Below, piece after piece: positions 55,198 through 63,782 of a stretch of DNA of 64,000 nt. The DNA comes from Micrasema longulum (Eukaryota; Arthropoda; Insecta; Trichoptera; Brachycentridae), in NCBI GenBank assembly GCA_022494885.1, contig JAGVSM010000221.1, forward strand, positions 62,001 to 126,000. The letters run 5' to 3'. Position 1 is the stretch's first letter. Each line of letters begins with the position of its first letter. A model generated the notes under the pieces. The model was not told the DNA's origin and did not search any database. It saw only the letters and a program-made list of their open reading frames with translations. Made by a program: the position numbers and the translations under genes.

Positions 55198-55367
55198 GAC
55201 AATGATGAAATAATTACATAGTGGTCAGTTTTATCGCATTGGTACACAAAAATAAAAAGATTATTCCTAGATTTAGCAAAACGTGATCAATGCAGGTAGA
55301 TGAAGTTTTCACTTTGGGAGTGAGGACATTTACCGAAGGGAAGAGACCATGTATGGATGCAACAAAA
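55198..55367. other. No feature seen
   Basis: AT-rich spacer between two RTE relics. Confidence 0.4.
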
Positions 55368-55512
55368 AACCCTTCACGCCGTTTCATCTACATTCATACA
55401 TCTTCTCATGCACGCGCGCCGATTATTCCGACTTTTGACATGTCCATCTTCAAGTATTAATTAGATCTTTCCTCTTTTTCTGCATCCATCAACATACGCA
55501 TTGGTCTCATGG
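55368..55512 (-). repeat. RTE-2 3' fragment, minus strand
   Basis: cttcacgccgtttcatctac, tacatcttctcatgcacgcg, gacttttgacatgtccatct and tctgcatccatcaacatacg are complementary to the RTE-2 C-terminal part. Confidence 0.75.
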
Positions 55513-55513
55513 G

Positions 55514-55880
55514 TAGAAGATTTAAATAATCAATCACTTGGAGATGCTTACTATTAATTATATTTAAATTTATGTCTCCCATTACAATTACAGTTTCAGT
55601 GGTTTTGTTGGTATTGAGAATATTATTTAACGTTTCTATAAAATGTCTTACATCTGATGTGTAAGAGGATCTAAATAGCAAATATTTTAGTCGAGTTGTA
55701 AAAGTCGATTACAATAAACAGTTTGATTTGATGATAGAAACTTCATTTATAGAAAAAATTATGTAATTTTTTTAATGAATATAACAATTCCATCATTTTG
55801 TAGTTGTTTTTTTGCGTGTAGTGATGAGTGTATTTACTAAATTGTTTGGGAATATAATAATATCCAATCCAACATTCATT
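55514..55880 (-). pseudogene. LINE endonuclease domain (AP-type), decayed
   Basis: Minus strand: QNDGIVIFIKKIT, then VSIIKSN and VIDFYNSTKIFAI, FRSSYTSDVRHFIETLNNIL and ETVIVMGDINLNIINSK followed by YLNLL. The order NDGIxxFIK, IxSSYxSxxxxFIxxLxxIL and IVxGDINxNI is the second half of the apurinic-type endonuclease of Jockey-like elements; GDIN holds a catalytic Asp-Asn pair. It is broken into two or three frames and is fused at 55513 to an RTE-2 fragment. It is the only endonuclease remnant seen in the window. Confidence 0.8.
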
Positions 55881-55904
55881 CGTAATTATTATATCAAAAT
55901 ATTT

Positions 55905-56490
55905 AGGTATTTATTTATTTATGTATTTATTTATATTTTACTCTTAGAACCTAATCAATAATATAAATAATGTGACCTCACTGGGGTTACCCGTGCCGAG
56001 GATACTTAACAATATATTTTGCTGAAATGTTTAAACATTTGAGAATAAACAAAGAAGACTAATTTAATAAACAGAAATAATTAACAAAATATTTAGACAG
56101 TTTTAAAAACTAGGTATATATTATGTACATCTATATTTTTATATTACAAAACGCACAATAAAAATAACAAAAACCTGACATAAGCTATACACTTGTGGAG
56201 CAGTTGATTCAAAATTGGTTTGGGCTAATGAGACAATCCATTTTACTTCTACCTAGATCCACTCTCCATATTTTTATATCCTTTTTAAACATTTTCTTGT
56301 TTTTAATTGTTTTAATAGATAGTGGAAATAGGTTATTGATTTTAATTTGATAATACTCAAAATTCCTTTGTCCGAAAGTGGTATTAGTTTGTATTTGTTT
56401 AGATTGTCTTTGTGTTGAAGATCCAGTGATTATATCATTTGTATGTGATGTATTATAGGGGTTATGTTTTTCATTTGAGTTGGAGTATTT
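55905..56490 (-). pseudogene. LINE RT C-terminus with 3' UTR, minus strand
   Basis: Minus strand 56480-56200: YSNSNEKHNPYNTSHTNDII, TTFGQRNFEYYQIKINNLFP, LSIKTIKNKKMFKKDIKIW. It matches the HNYNTRxxN...GxRxxxYxxxxxxNxLPxxIK..xxxFKxxLKxWL end of Jockey/CR1-like RTs. The 3' UTR (ccctcggcacgggtaacccc-like, 55985-56005) resembles 29.94-29.99 kb, and the end is an AATAAATA tail (complement at 55915-55935). Confidence 0.75.
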
Positions 56491-56546
56491 TTTTACTAGT
56501 TATATAACTAAAGTAAACATGAGCGTTTTAAATATGTACCCTATAC

Positions 56547-56758
56547 CTGCGGCAATTGGCATATGTTTGACAGAACGGATTTTAGTCTGTTGCGAGCGTT
56601 CAATGGCTACTTTTCTCCTTGCAACAACTAAAATGGCTAAATGTACTGCACAAATCGAGATAGACAAAGCGATGGTAAAGTCTTTTGCCTGCTCAGTAAG
56701 ACGGGCGTAGAGTGAAACGATAAACAGAGGTGACGCGTATGCGAAAGGTAGCAACATA
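56547..56758 (-). CDS. Candidate host exon, membrane protein
   Basis: I do not recognise the gene. On the minus strand an open frame starts with ATG at 56757 and reads MLLPFAYASPLFIVSLYARL, TEQAKDFTIALSISICAVHL and AILVVARRKVAIERSQQTKI. Two hydrophobic segments (residues about 2-17 and 28-45) are followed by a basic stretch, as in a multi-pass membrane protein. The exon edges look real: attcag at the left (acceptor ending at 56759) and CCGCAG/GTATAG at 56547/56546 (strong donor). Length 212 bp. GC content is clearly above the surroundings and there are no TE motifs. Partner exons were not found. It could still be an unrecognised repeat. Confidence 0.35.
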
Positions 56759-57208
56759 CTGAATAGAACTTACAGTAGACCGATGTAAACCGTCTGTGTT
56801 TTTTACTATACTACTCGTTCTGCTTGTCAAAATCAACGTGATATGGCGTGACAAAACTTGCTCCCTCCGCTGGTCATTCCGCTACTTTGGGGGCGACTTT
56901 TTAGCTCGGATTTGTATGGAATATTATCTCTATATATTATACATCAATGTATCAAAATGACAATCTAGCTCTGAAAGCAGTATCATTAGTTCACAGAAAT
57001 TCTTGTTGAAACATCTTATATTAAGAGCAAATATTTTTAAGAAAACTTCTTGCTTCTAATAATTTATCTTTGATTTGTCATTTTTATTGTGGTACAGGGA
57101 AAAGGTTTGAAATTGTCTAATATATTTACTAATTCAGTAATAATAAAATGATAAAATTACAGTAGTTATACGAGCCTATGGTAAAATGAGTCAAATAGAT
57201 ATTATAAC
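56759..57208. other. No feature assigned
   Basis: 56759-56920 remains GC-richer (cctccgctggtcattccgct) and could be upstream exon or UTR sequence of the candidate exon; no frame stands out. Confidence 0.35.
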
Positions 57209-57451
57209 ATGCATAATAAGCACGTATTTAACTCACTAAAGTATAGAACAAAAGTCAATACCGAATTAATCACTATCATGATAAAAAACAATGATCAAAC
57301 AAAATATCAGAGTAAAAATATATTAAGATCGCACAAAAACAACGTATTAAAAGAATGCTTTGATTATATGGTAGAATTGTATAATAATAATGTAACAATA
57401 CAATGTAGAAAAAATATACAAGAATTTCAAATAAATAGCGTAGTGAAATAA
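57209..57451 (+). other. 80-codon ORF of unknown origin
   Basis: MHNKHVFNSLKYRTKVNTEL begins a lysine/asparagine-rich frame that ends ECFDYMVELYNNNVTIQCRK and NIQEFQINSVVK. No family recognised. The AT-rich codon content is what chance ORFs look like here, although its internal part has varied composition. Confidence 0.15.
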
Positions 57452-57844
57452 TAAAGTAGAATCATCCAAGAATAATAACAAGATAACAATATAGTAAAAT
57501 ACAATAATAAGAACATATTTGAGCAAAATAATAACATTTTAAAATAACACACTATAAATGTTTTTGAGTTGCATATAATACATGACTTTCAATAAAAAAG
57601 TAGCACCAAATTTAAAAAATATATTAAATGTGTCTGTCTTATCTTAGGTGGAAGCATAGTATATTTACAAATCAGTAGCATAGAAATCCAATTGAATTCA
57701 AATTCAGAGGAACATAATTCCTCATCAATTATTTCATTTCAATGAAAGAAATTCGATTTGTAAGCTAGTAAATAATAAGACAACATTTTAAAATCTTTTT
57801 AGTAAAAAAAAATTACATAGGTACATATTTGATTGAAAATAGTA

Positions 57845-58012
57845 CCGCGAAACCGTCCAATTTTGCCCTGGATGGATATTTTGCCCAAACAGTCTAATCT
57901 ATGATCAACCTTTAAAAAAACATATTTCCATTTGATTTCGGTAAATTTGGTACCATAGATTAGACTGTTTGGGCAAAATATCCATCCAGGGCGAAATTGG
58001 ACGGTTTCGCTG
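57845..58012. mobile_element. 168-bp palindromic MITE, TA-flanked
   Basis: Arms 57845-57903 and 57954-58012 are complementary over 59 bp with two mismatches. The ends are CAGCGAAACCGTCC on the right strand (CCGCGAAACCGTCC on the left), starting CAG as many Tc1/mariner ends do. TA dinucleotides at 57843-57844 and 58013-58014 form the target duplication. Only 50 bp separate the arms, so the element is almost entirely a fold-back hairpin. High arm identity suggests a young insertion. Confidence 0.88.
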
Positions 58013-58512
58013 TAGTAGTTTTTTATTCCGATTCTCAAGCATAGAGTTTAACAACGTGAAATAATAATATATGCAAAACGAAAAAAATATAAAAATTAAA
58101 CGAACTAAATGAACAAGAAAAATATTAAATCTAGGGTTTGAAATAATTTGTTTCTGAATTTATGACAGTTTATCGTTCTATAGACTTATTTGACAACATT
58201 ACTATTTCTGAGTGCATCGCACCGGTTGGATTTAAAGTGATGTAATAATGTTATACTATAATTAAATAAAAACAATCTCTGAGACCTATTCGAGATTGTG
58301 AATATAGAACCTGTTATGCTTTACTAAAAAAAACTTTAAATATTGAATAGCACCAGTAATTGTCTCAATTTCATCAAGAATACTACAAAATATCATAAAA
58401 TTCATCTCAAGCTCAATAAAAAACGGATTTATGTGCTCCAAAATTGAAGGTAAGATATTATGATATTTTGCATAACAATATTATAGAAAAATAGTTTTTA
58501 TTATGTAAATCA
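58013..58512. other. No feature seen
   Basis: AT-rich. Confidence 0.45.
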
Positions 58513-58782
58513 TCACCATCATTCCCTTTTTGCACCTAACTGTGCATAGGGCTCTGCATTAGTACACCTATCGCAGCGTATCTTGATCATTTTAGTCTCA
58601 AAAGGCCAAGATGATCAGTCTTACGCTTCACGTACCAGCCCAGGCGCTATGAAATATTCTAGTGTAAAAACACTTTTTAAAATAAATATTTCATACCCAC
58701 CATGTCGGGAATCGAATATGAAACCGCTTTTTGCATGGTAGGCAGACGCGTTGACCAATACACTACAAGGCCGACTGACGTA
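58513..58782 (-). repeat. SINE-B copy, full length, reverse
   Basis: catcattccctttttgcacc, gcgtatcttgatcattttag, aagatgatcagtcttacgct, ggaatcgaatatgaaaccgc and the head end ttgaccaatacactacaagg. Confidence 0.85.
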
Positions 58783-58883
58783 CAATGCTTTATAACTCTG
58801 AGTTTAACTAACCATATGTTGAGAATTTGGAATCAGATTTGTGATGGTCGACGATATCTTTATTTTTAAGTAATTTTTTTGAT

Positions 58884-59824
58884 CCAACAATGTTTGATTA
58901 TGTCCAAATGCTTGCAGACTGGCTGGATTTCCTCCCTAGGGAGTTGTTCGTATTTAAATTCATTTCAACAGAGGAAAAGTTTTTTGAGAAGGGAATATGG
59001 AAGTCTAGGCATTTACAGGGCTTATGACCTGTCATTGGCTGGTTTAAGTGGCCACTTTACACACTGTGTAACATTCACCATTCTGCCCATATTTGAACAT
59101 CCACATTTCCTCAACTTCAACATTGTTGAATTACTACCTGGTAAAAGAAAAAGTATAAAAATTGGAAAATACTTTTTTTTAGGCGTTGCCTAGTAGGTGA
59201 TTTAGTTCAGCCGGATAAATCTCACCCATGTGATAAAGGTTTAGCTCTTTTTCTTCACAATAGTCAACAGATGGAAGAGTTGAGGAAATGTGGATGTTCA
59301 AACATGGGCAGAATGGTGAATGTTACACAGTGTGTAAAGTGGCCACTTAAACCAGCCAATGACAGGTCATAAGCGCTGTAAATGCCTAGACTTCCATATT
59401 CCCTTCTCGAAAACTTTTTTCCCTCTCTGTTGAAATAAATTTAAATACGAACAACTCCCTAGGGAGGAAATCCAGCCAGTCTGCAAGCATTTGGACATAA
59501 TCAAACATTGATGAATTACTACCTGGTAAAAGAAGAAGTATAAAAATTGGAAAATTGTTTCCAGGCGTTGCCTAGTAGGTGATTTGGTTCAGCCGGATGA
59601 ATCTCACCTACGTGATAAAGGTTTCAGCTCTTTTACTTCACAAAAGTCAACAGATGGAAGAGTTGAGGAAATGTGGATGTTCAAACATGGGCAGAATGGT
59701 GAATGTTACACAGTGTGTAAAGTGGCCACTTAAACCAGCCAATGACAGGTCATAAGCCCTGTAAATGCCTAGACTTCCAAATTTCTTCTCGAAAACTTTT
59801 TCCCTCTCTGTTGAAATAAATTTA
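58884..59824. repeat. Family A array: one reverse and two forward units
   Basis: A reverse partial unit (58884-59118), a full forward unit (59119-59505; the word cattgttgaattactacctg at 59121 recurs as cattgatgaattactacctg at 59506, giving a 385-bp period) and a second forward unit truncated at about 59824. The two forward units are very similar. A 12-bp direct repeat aatttttttgat flanks the whole (58872-58883 and 59825-59836). The reverse and first forward units can fold into a hairpin of over 200 bp. Confidence 0.9.
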
Positions 59825-59836
59825 AATTTTTTTGAT

Positions 59837-60235
59837 TTTTACGAATCAAAAAAAATGTTCAACTTTATTTAAATGTCATTGATAAATTTTGATTTTTCTC
59901 AGTATTCCTTGGTAGTTTTCCAATTCAAGGCCATAGAGGCAATTGTACGATGTCACCTCAAAGGGCACTGTAAAATAAATATCACATATCCTGCAGCTAG
60001 TCAAGATTTGCTTTAAAAATAAAAAAAACCTTTTTGTTTTTCTCTGCCAAGTTAAGGCTAAAAATAAAATAACTGTTTACTTGACAGGAACATGTTTTTA
60101 TCAAATTTTATTGGTACGAACATCTGTTTTATAATAATTTTAGTACTTTATTTAAATTTTACCGGATATAAATATCTATTAGGCCAACAGAACAGATAAG
60201 CTACAAAATGTTTATTAAAAAAATAAAAGCCTTAC
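59837..60235. other. No feature seen
   Basis: AT-rich. Confidence 0.45.
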
Positions 60236-60237
60236 AT

Positions 60238-60470
60238 TTAATAGATTAAACAAACTGCCGGACGTAACACGTCGCATTTTACTGGGCAGACGTTGGCGCT
60301 GGGACTAAGACATTTTACTGTGAGTTGCGGGTCTAACTGAAACTCATATATATTATTTTCAAATAATATAACGCCATGCTGTACCGATATGCGCACATAT
60401 TCTGCGCATTGCAATGGCGCGTCGGATGACATCTCGCTTCTAAACGACTTTATTAAAATCATGAGAATAT
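60238..60470 (-). CDS. Candidate terminal exon, cysteine-containing, unknown family
   Basis: I do not recognise this gene. The minus strand is open from about 60462 to a TAA at 60238-60240: SDAPLQCAEYVRISVQHGVI, LFENNIYEFQLDPQLTVKCL and SPSANVCPVKCDVLRPAVCL then IY. Five cysteines lie in the last 55 residues, which suggests an extracellular fold. About 22 bases after the stop an AATAAA signal follows (complement tttatt at 60211-60216). Acceptor-like tracts lie at the 5' side (taataaag before TCGTTTAG). GC is higher than in the surroundings and no TE motif is present. No partner exon was identified. Confidence 0.3.
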
Positions 60471-60639
60471 TTTCCCCATATGAAATGAAATTGGAATTCT
60501 ACAATCGGAAAACCTATTAAAATTCAATTAAGAAGTTATCCGTGTGTAGTGTGTAGAAATAACGAAAACAAATAGAAACGTGCCCCTTTAGAACAAACAA
60601 AGTTTTAAGAAAATGTATTTCTAGTGAAGAAAATGAGGG

Positions 60640-60942
60640 ATTTCTATTTGTTAAAAGACTATCAGTATTAGCCAAAATAAATTATTTTACATTTTTATGT
60701 AATATATTATCATCGCTACGATTTTGCATTTTTTTAGGTGACGTCTCTAGTCTTTTGATCTCTTAAGTTAGTTGTCCTGATTGATTGGTTGGTTTTCTGG
60801 AAATTAAAAATCTACCACAAAACTCTATCATTAGTTGATGTAAAATAACTTGTAGTTTGATTTAAAATAGTTTATTTTTAATATTTTTTTCGCACATTTT
60901 AAAGAAACTTCGCCAAACAATTAAATGCTTTAATTTTTACCA
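60640..60942 (+). repeat. Family L copy 2
   Basis: It shares ctatttgttaaaagactatc, tatcatcgctacgattttgc and gaaacttcgccaaacaatta, then atgctttaattttt, with 10.66-11.01 kb. Confidence 0.5.
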
Positions 60943-61074
60943 CGTATAAGAAAACATTTTTTATATTCAATTCGCCATAGCACTAAACTTTTACATAATT
61001 TAATTAGTTTTTAATAGTTTTTAAGATTAATAAATTTCAAAATAAACATTCCAATTGAAGATGAAAACCAAAAA
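60943..61074. other. Spacer
   Basis: AT-rich spacer before the LINE. Confidence 0.4.
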
Positions 61075-61650
61075 AGTTTAATGAAGCAGTTAAAATTAAT
61101 ATGTATTAGTCATAGAAGGGAAATTTCAGATTTAGTGCTGTTTTTCAAGATATTAAATAATGTTTATGACAGTCCCGAACTTTTAAATTGTGTTGATTTT
61201 TATGCAAGACAGCGTGGGACGAGACAAAATACTTCTTTTGCTGTTCATTTTCATAGTTCAAACTATGCCAAATACTCACCTATTCAACGGTTCTACATGC
61301 TAGCCAACAAACATGGAAACTAAGACTTATTTTATTTATCTTTATATCAATTAAAATCATAACTTTTTAATCACTTATTTTCTAAATTATAAAAATATTA
61401 CTAAGTGTTATACTAGTCTCTGTTACTTATATACTTTTTTTATTTACACCCTTCATTTTTTGTTAATTTGCTGCATACCTATCTTATAATTTCTTATTTA
61501 TTTTTTTTATTATTTCCTTATTTTCTGCTGATTTTATTTAATATTTTTATACTGTGTTCAGGTGTAATGTTTTATTATAATTGTTTTTAAACATTATTTT
61601 ATACTTTGTCAAAGGTGTAAGCTGTTGAAATAAATTAATAAATAAAATGT
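61075..61650 (+). pseudogene. Jockey-like LINE: RT C-terminus and 3' UTR
   Basis: Frame 61081-61323: MKQLKLICISHRREISDLVL, FFKILNNVYDSPELLNCVDF, then FAVHFHSSNYAKYSPIQRFY and MLANKHGN before TAA. The LKLxxxxHRRxxxDLVFFFKxLNxxYDSPxLLxxxxF...HRTNYxxxxPIxRxxxLAN pattern is the C-terminus of Jockey-like RTs. It is uninterrupted. The 3' UTR is about 330 bp, ending in aaataaattaataaataaaa at 61628-61648. A 5'-truncated, relatively young insertion. Confidence 0.85.
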
Positions 61651-62224
61651 AATCAAAAATTTCCTGAAAAGGGTAAACAATTACCAATAATGCCTACGCG
61701 GGCATTTGTTGGGTGCTGTGTTCCAAACGTAACCTGCGTGTCCATATTTTACAATGAAAAGAAAACACCCTTTAAATTAAATTCAACTGCAGTATGTGTT
61801 TTAATAAATAAAATAAAAATAATGTAGGTTTTGAGATACCTTTACTAAAGTACACCGTCATCATACAAACTCTAATAATAAATAGATATTCATTTCACTC
61901 GTGTATATATGCTTTTTGATGCTTCCAATACAGGAACAATATTTTTTTTTGAAATAAGTGTATTTTATTATAAAAATTAAAAATAAACAGGAAGGAAACA
62001 TTTTATCTCAAGCAAAAACATTCTAAATATTATTGCAGTCTCGTTTAAATATTGCATCTTCTTGCTTTACTGAGAACTTCGCGTCCATATCGTTTCCACA
62101 TACTAACTATATGAAAACTTTTCTCGGAAAACCGTGAGCTGAAACTGAAAAAATAAAACATCCTTGGGTATTGAAGAAGATGGAAATAAATTTTGTTTAT
62201 TTTTAATGCAAATTATTTTTAATT
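61651..62224. other. No feature seen
   Basis: AT-rich. Confidence 0.45.
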
Positions 62225-62385
62225 TGTTAAAGGCTACGCTTCCATCATGCATGGAACTTCTCGGGTTCAATTCCTGATGGGACAAAAAATAAAAAAATGT
62301 AAATGTCTTCAAGCTTAGGTGTTCTGTGCTGTAATTCACTAATATAATTGGGCCGTCTGGCCCATCGTGGTGCAAAAAAAACTGT
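62225..62385 (+). repeat. SINE-H copy, head decayed
   Basis: B box ctcgggttcaattcctgatg, body agcttaggtgttctgtgctg and attgggccgtctggcccatc, then gtggtgcaaaaaaa. Confidence 0.7.
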
Positions 62386-62394
62386 TATTTTTTT

Positions 62395-62520
62395 TAATAA
62401 ATGTTATTAAATATTTGTAAATAACCACTTGCTGACTCTTCTATGTCTACCGGTTTCGAGACGTACCTGTCTCTTAATCAGGACACCAATTAAACCAACA
62501 TACAACATGCAAAACCAACA
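62395..62520 (-). repeat. Family E (Penelope-like) copy, minus strand
   Basis: On the minus strand gcatgttgtatgttggttta leads into the hammerhead-like core and on to gacatagaagagtcagcaag and ttacaaatatttaataacat. It is paired in inverted orientation with the plus copy starting at about 62585. Confidence 0.6.
62441..62487 (-). ncRNA. Hammerhead-like ribozyme core, best preserved copy
   Basis: Minus strand, in order: stem I strand GGTGTC (62482-62487), CTGATTA (62475-62481), perfect GAGAC/GTCTC stem II with loop AGGTAC, GAAACCGGTA (62448-62457) and stem I partner GACAT (62443-62447). Compared with the hammerhead core CTGANGA...GAAA...GTH only G8 differs (T here). One extra A lies between A9 and stem II. 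Stem III would be the self-complementary ACCGGT, closed only by pairing between two molecules, as known for hammerheads with minimal stem III. Cleavage would fall after GTA. Confidence 0.6.
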
Positions 62521-62584
62521 ACCTTCAACATAGTTGTTGCACAAAAATATAAAAATCAGTGCATGTTTGTCCTTATTAGTGCAT

Positions 62585-62790
62585 GTGCTTATTAAAATGC
62601 ATTTCGTGTTGGTTTTGTATTTTTATCCATTTATGGTGAAGGTGTGTAGTGGGTTTTGCATGTTGGTTTAATTAGTATCCTGACAAAGAGACAGGTACGT
62701 GTCAAAACTGGTAGACATTGAAAAGTCGGTAAGTGTTTATATATAAATATTTAATAACATTTAGTAAAATGTTTGACCACAAAGTTAATG
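62585..62790 (+). repeat. Family E (Penelope-like) copy, plus strand
   Basis: gtgttggttttgtattttta, ggtgaaggtgtgtagtgggt, gcatgttggtttaattagta, the core, then acattgaaaagtcggtaagt, tttaataacatttag and aaaatgtttgaccacaaagt. Confidence 0.6.
62674..62719 (+). ncRNA. Hammerhead-like core, degenerate
   Basis: CTGACAA at 62680-62686 (G8 is A), GAGAC/GTGTC stem II with one mismatch, AAAACTGGTA in place of GAAACCGGTA, stem I strands AGTATC and GACATT. All differences from the five-copy consensus are transitions. Confidence 0.5.
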
Positions 62791-63782
62791 CATTAAATAT
62801 TGAAAATATGTTTTCTTTTTGTTTATTCCTTTGGGTTCTGATCTACGAAAACTCAATAAGAACTCATGTAGAACAAATGTAAAGCAAAAATATATTTTGC
62901 ATAAAAAAAATCTTCACAAAACGGGGAATAACATCGTATAATATGCAGACGCTGCGCTGCTTTTACTCTCTAGGTACTTAAAAAAAAAATGTTCATTTAA
63001 TTGTTAGTTTATATTACATGCTAGTTTACAAACAATATTTACATAATTTGTATACCTATCTTTATTACTACAGTAAACATGGCATTTTTTTTCTTCTTTA
63101 TTATTTTCATTCTCCATACTTCCAGGTATCTTTTCGTACATTTTCATTACTGGGATTCTGATTTCTTTCTTTATTCTGAAGTAACTTTCTATTTTAATTT
63201 CTAATACACATATTTAAGTTAAATTATAGACTTTTTTTACGCGTGTTGATCGGCAATGTTCACGCGACAACGCTTATTTCTCGGAGCATAATAAATTTTA
63301 AAATACAGTTCTATAAAGTATTATATCTATTTAATTATACTTTAGTTTATAATAGCAAATTTTTATCACGTAATAATACATAATGTTTGTCGTCTTTTTA
63401 ATTGCCCATTTGATGTTTATATAAATAAATGAAAAATATAAAAAATCGATGATTAATCTTCATGTATTACGTGATGTTCACAATAATAAATAATACGACC
63501 CGGAAGTGCAGTGTGCTGTTTACTTTTAGAGTGAATAGTATTTTTACAAGCAAAGTCAACGTATATAATTTTGTATTACAAACGTGCAATATCAACCTTT
63601 GTCGAGGCCTTAGCATGGACAGTTTACGAATTCGTGGACGAAAATAATTATTATGAAACCGAAGATGAACAAAAAATACGAAGGCCAGGTGAAAAATAAT
63701 TTGTATTTGTTTTTTATGTTGTAATTTAGATTTCGGAATATTAAAGAATTAGCGGATAATAATATGAATTAAGAATGACTTA
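62791..63782. other. No feature assigned
   Basis: A short plus frame at about 63598-63708 (FVEALAWTVYEFVDENNYYE then TEDEQKIRRPGEK, stop) is unlike the surrounding composition but too short to assign. Otherwise AT-rich. Confidence 0.4.

Noticed and set aside
58879..59193. 104-codon ORF inside family A
   Set aside because: Related frames appear in other family A copies only by shared DNA; they are broken at different points and have no codon bias, so no coding role is supported.
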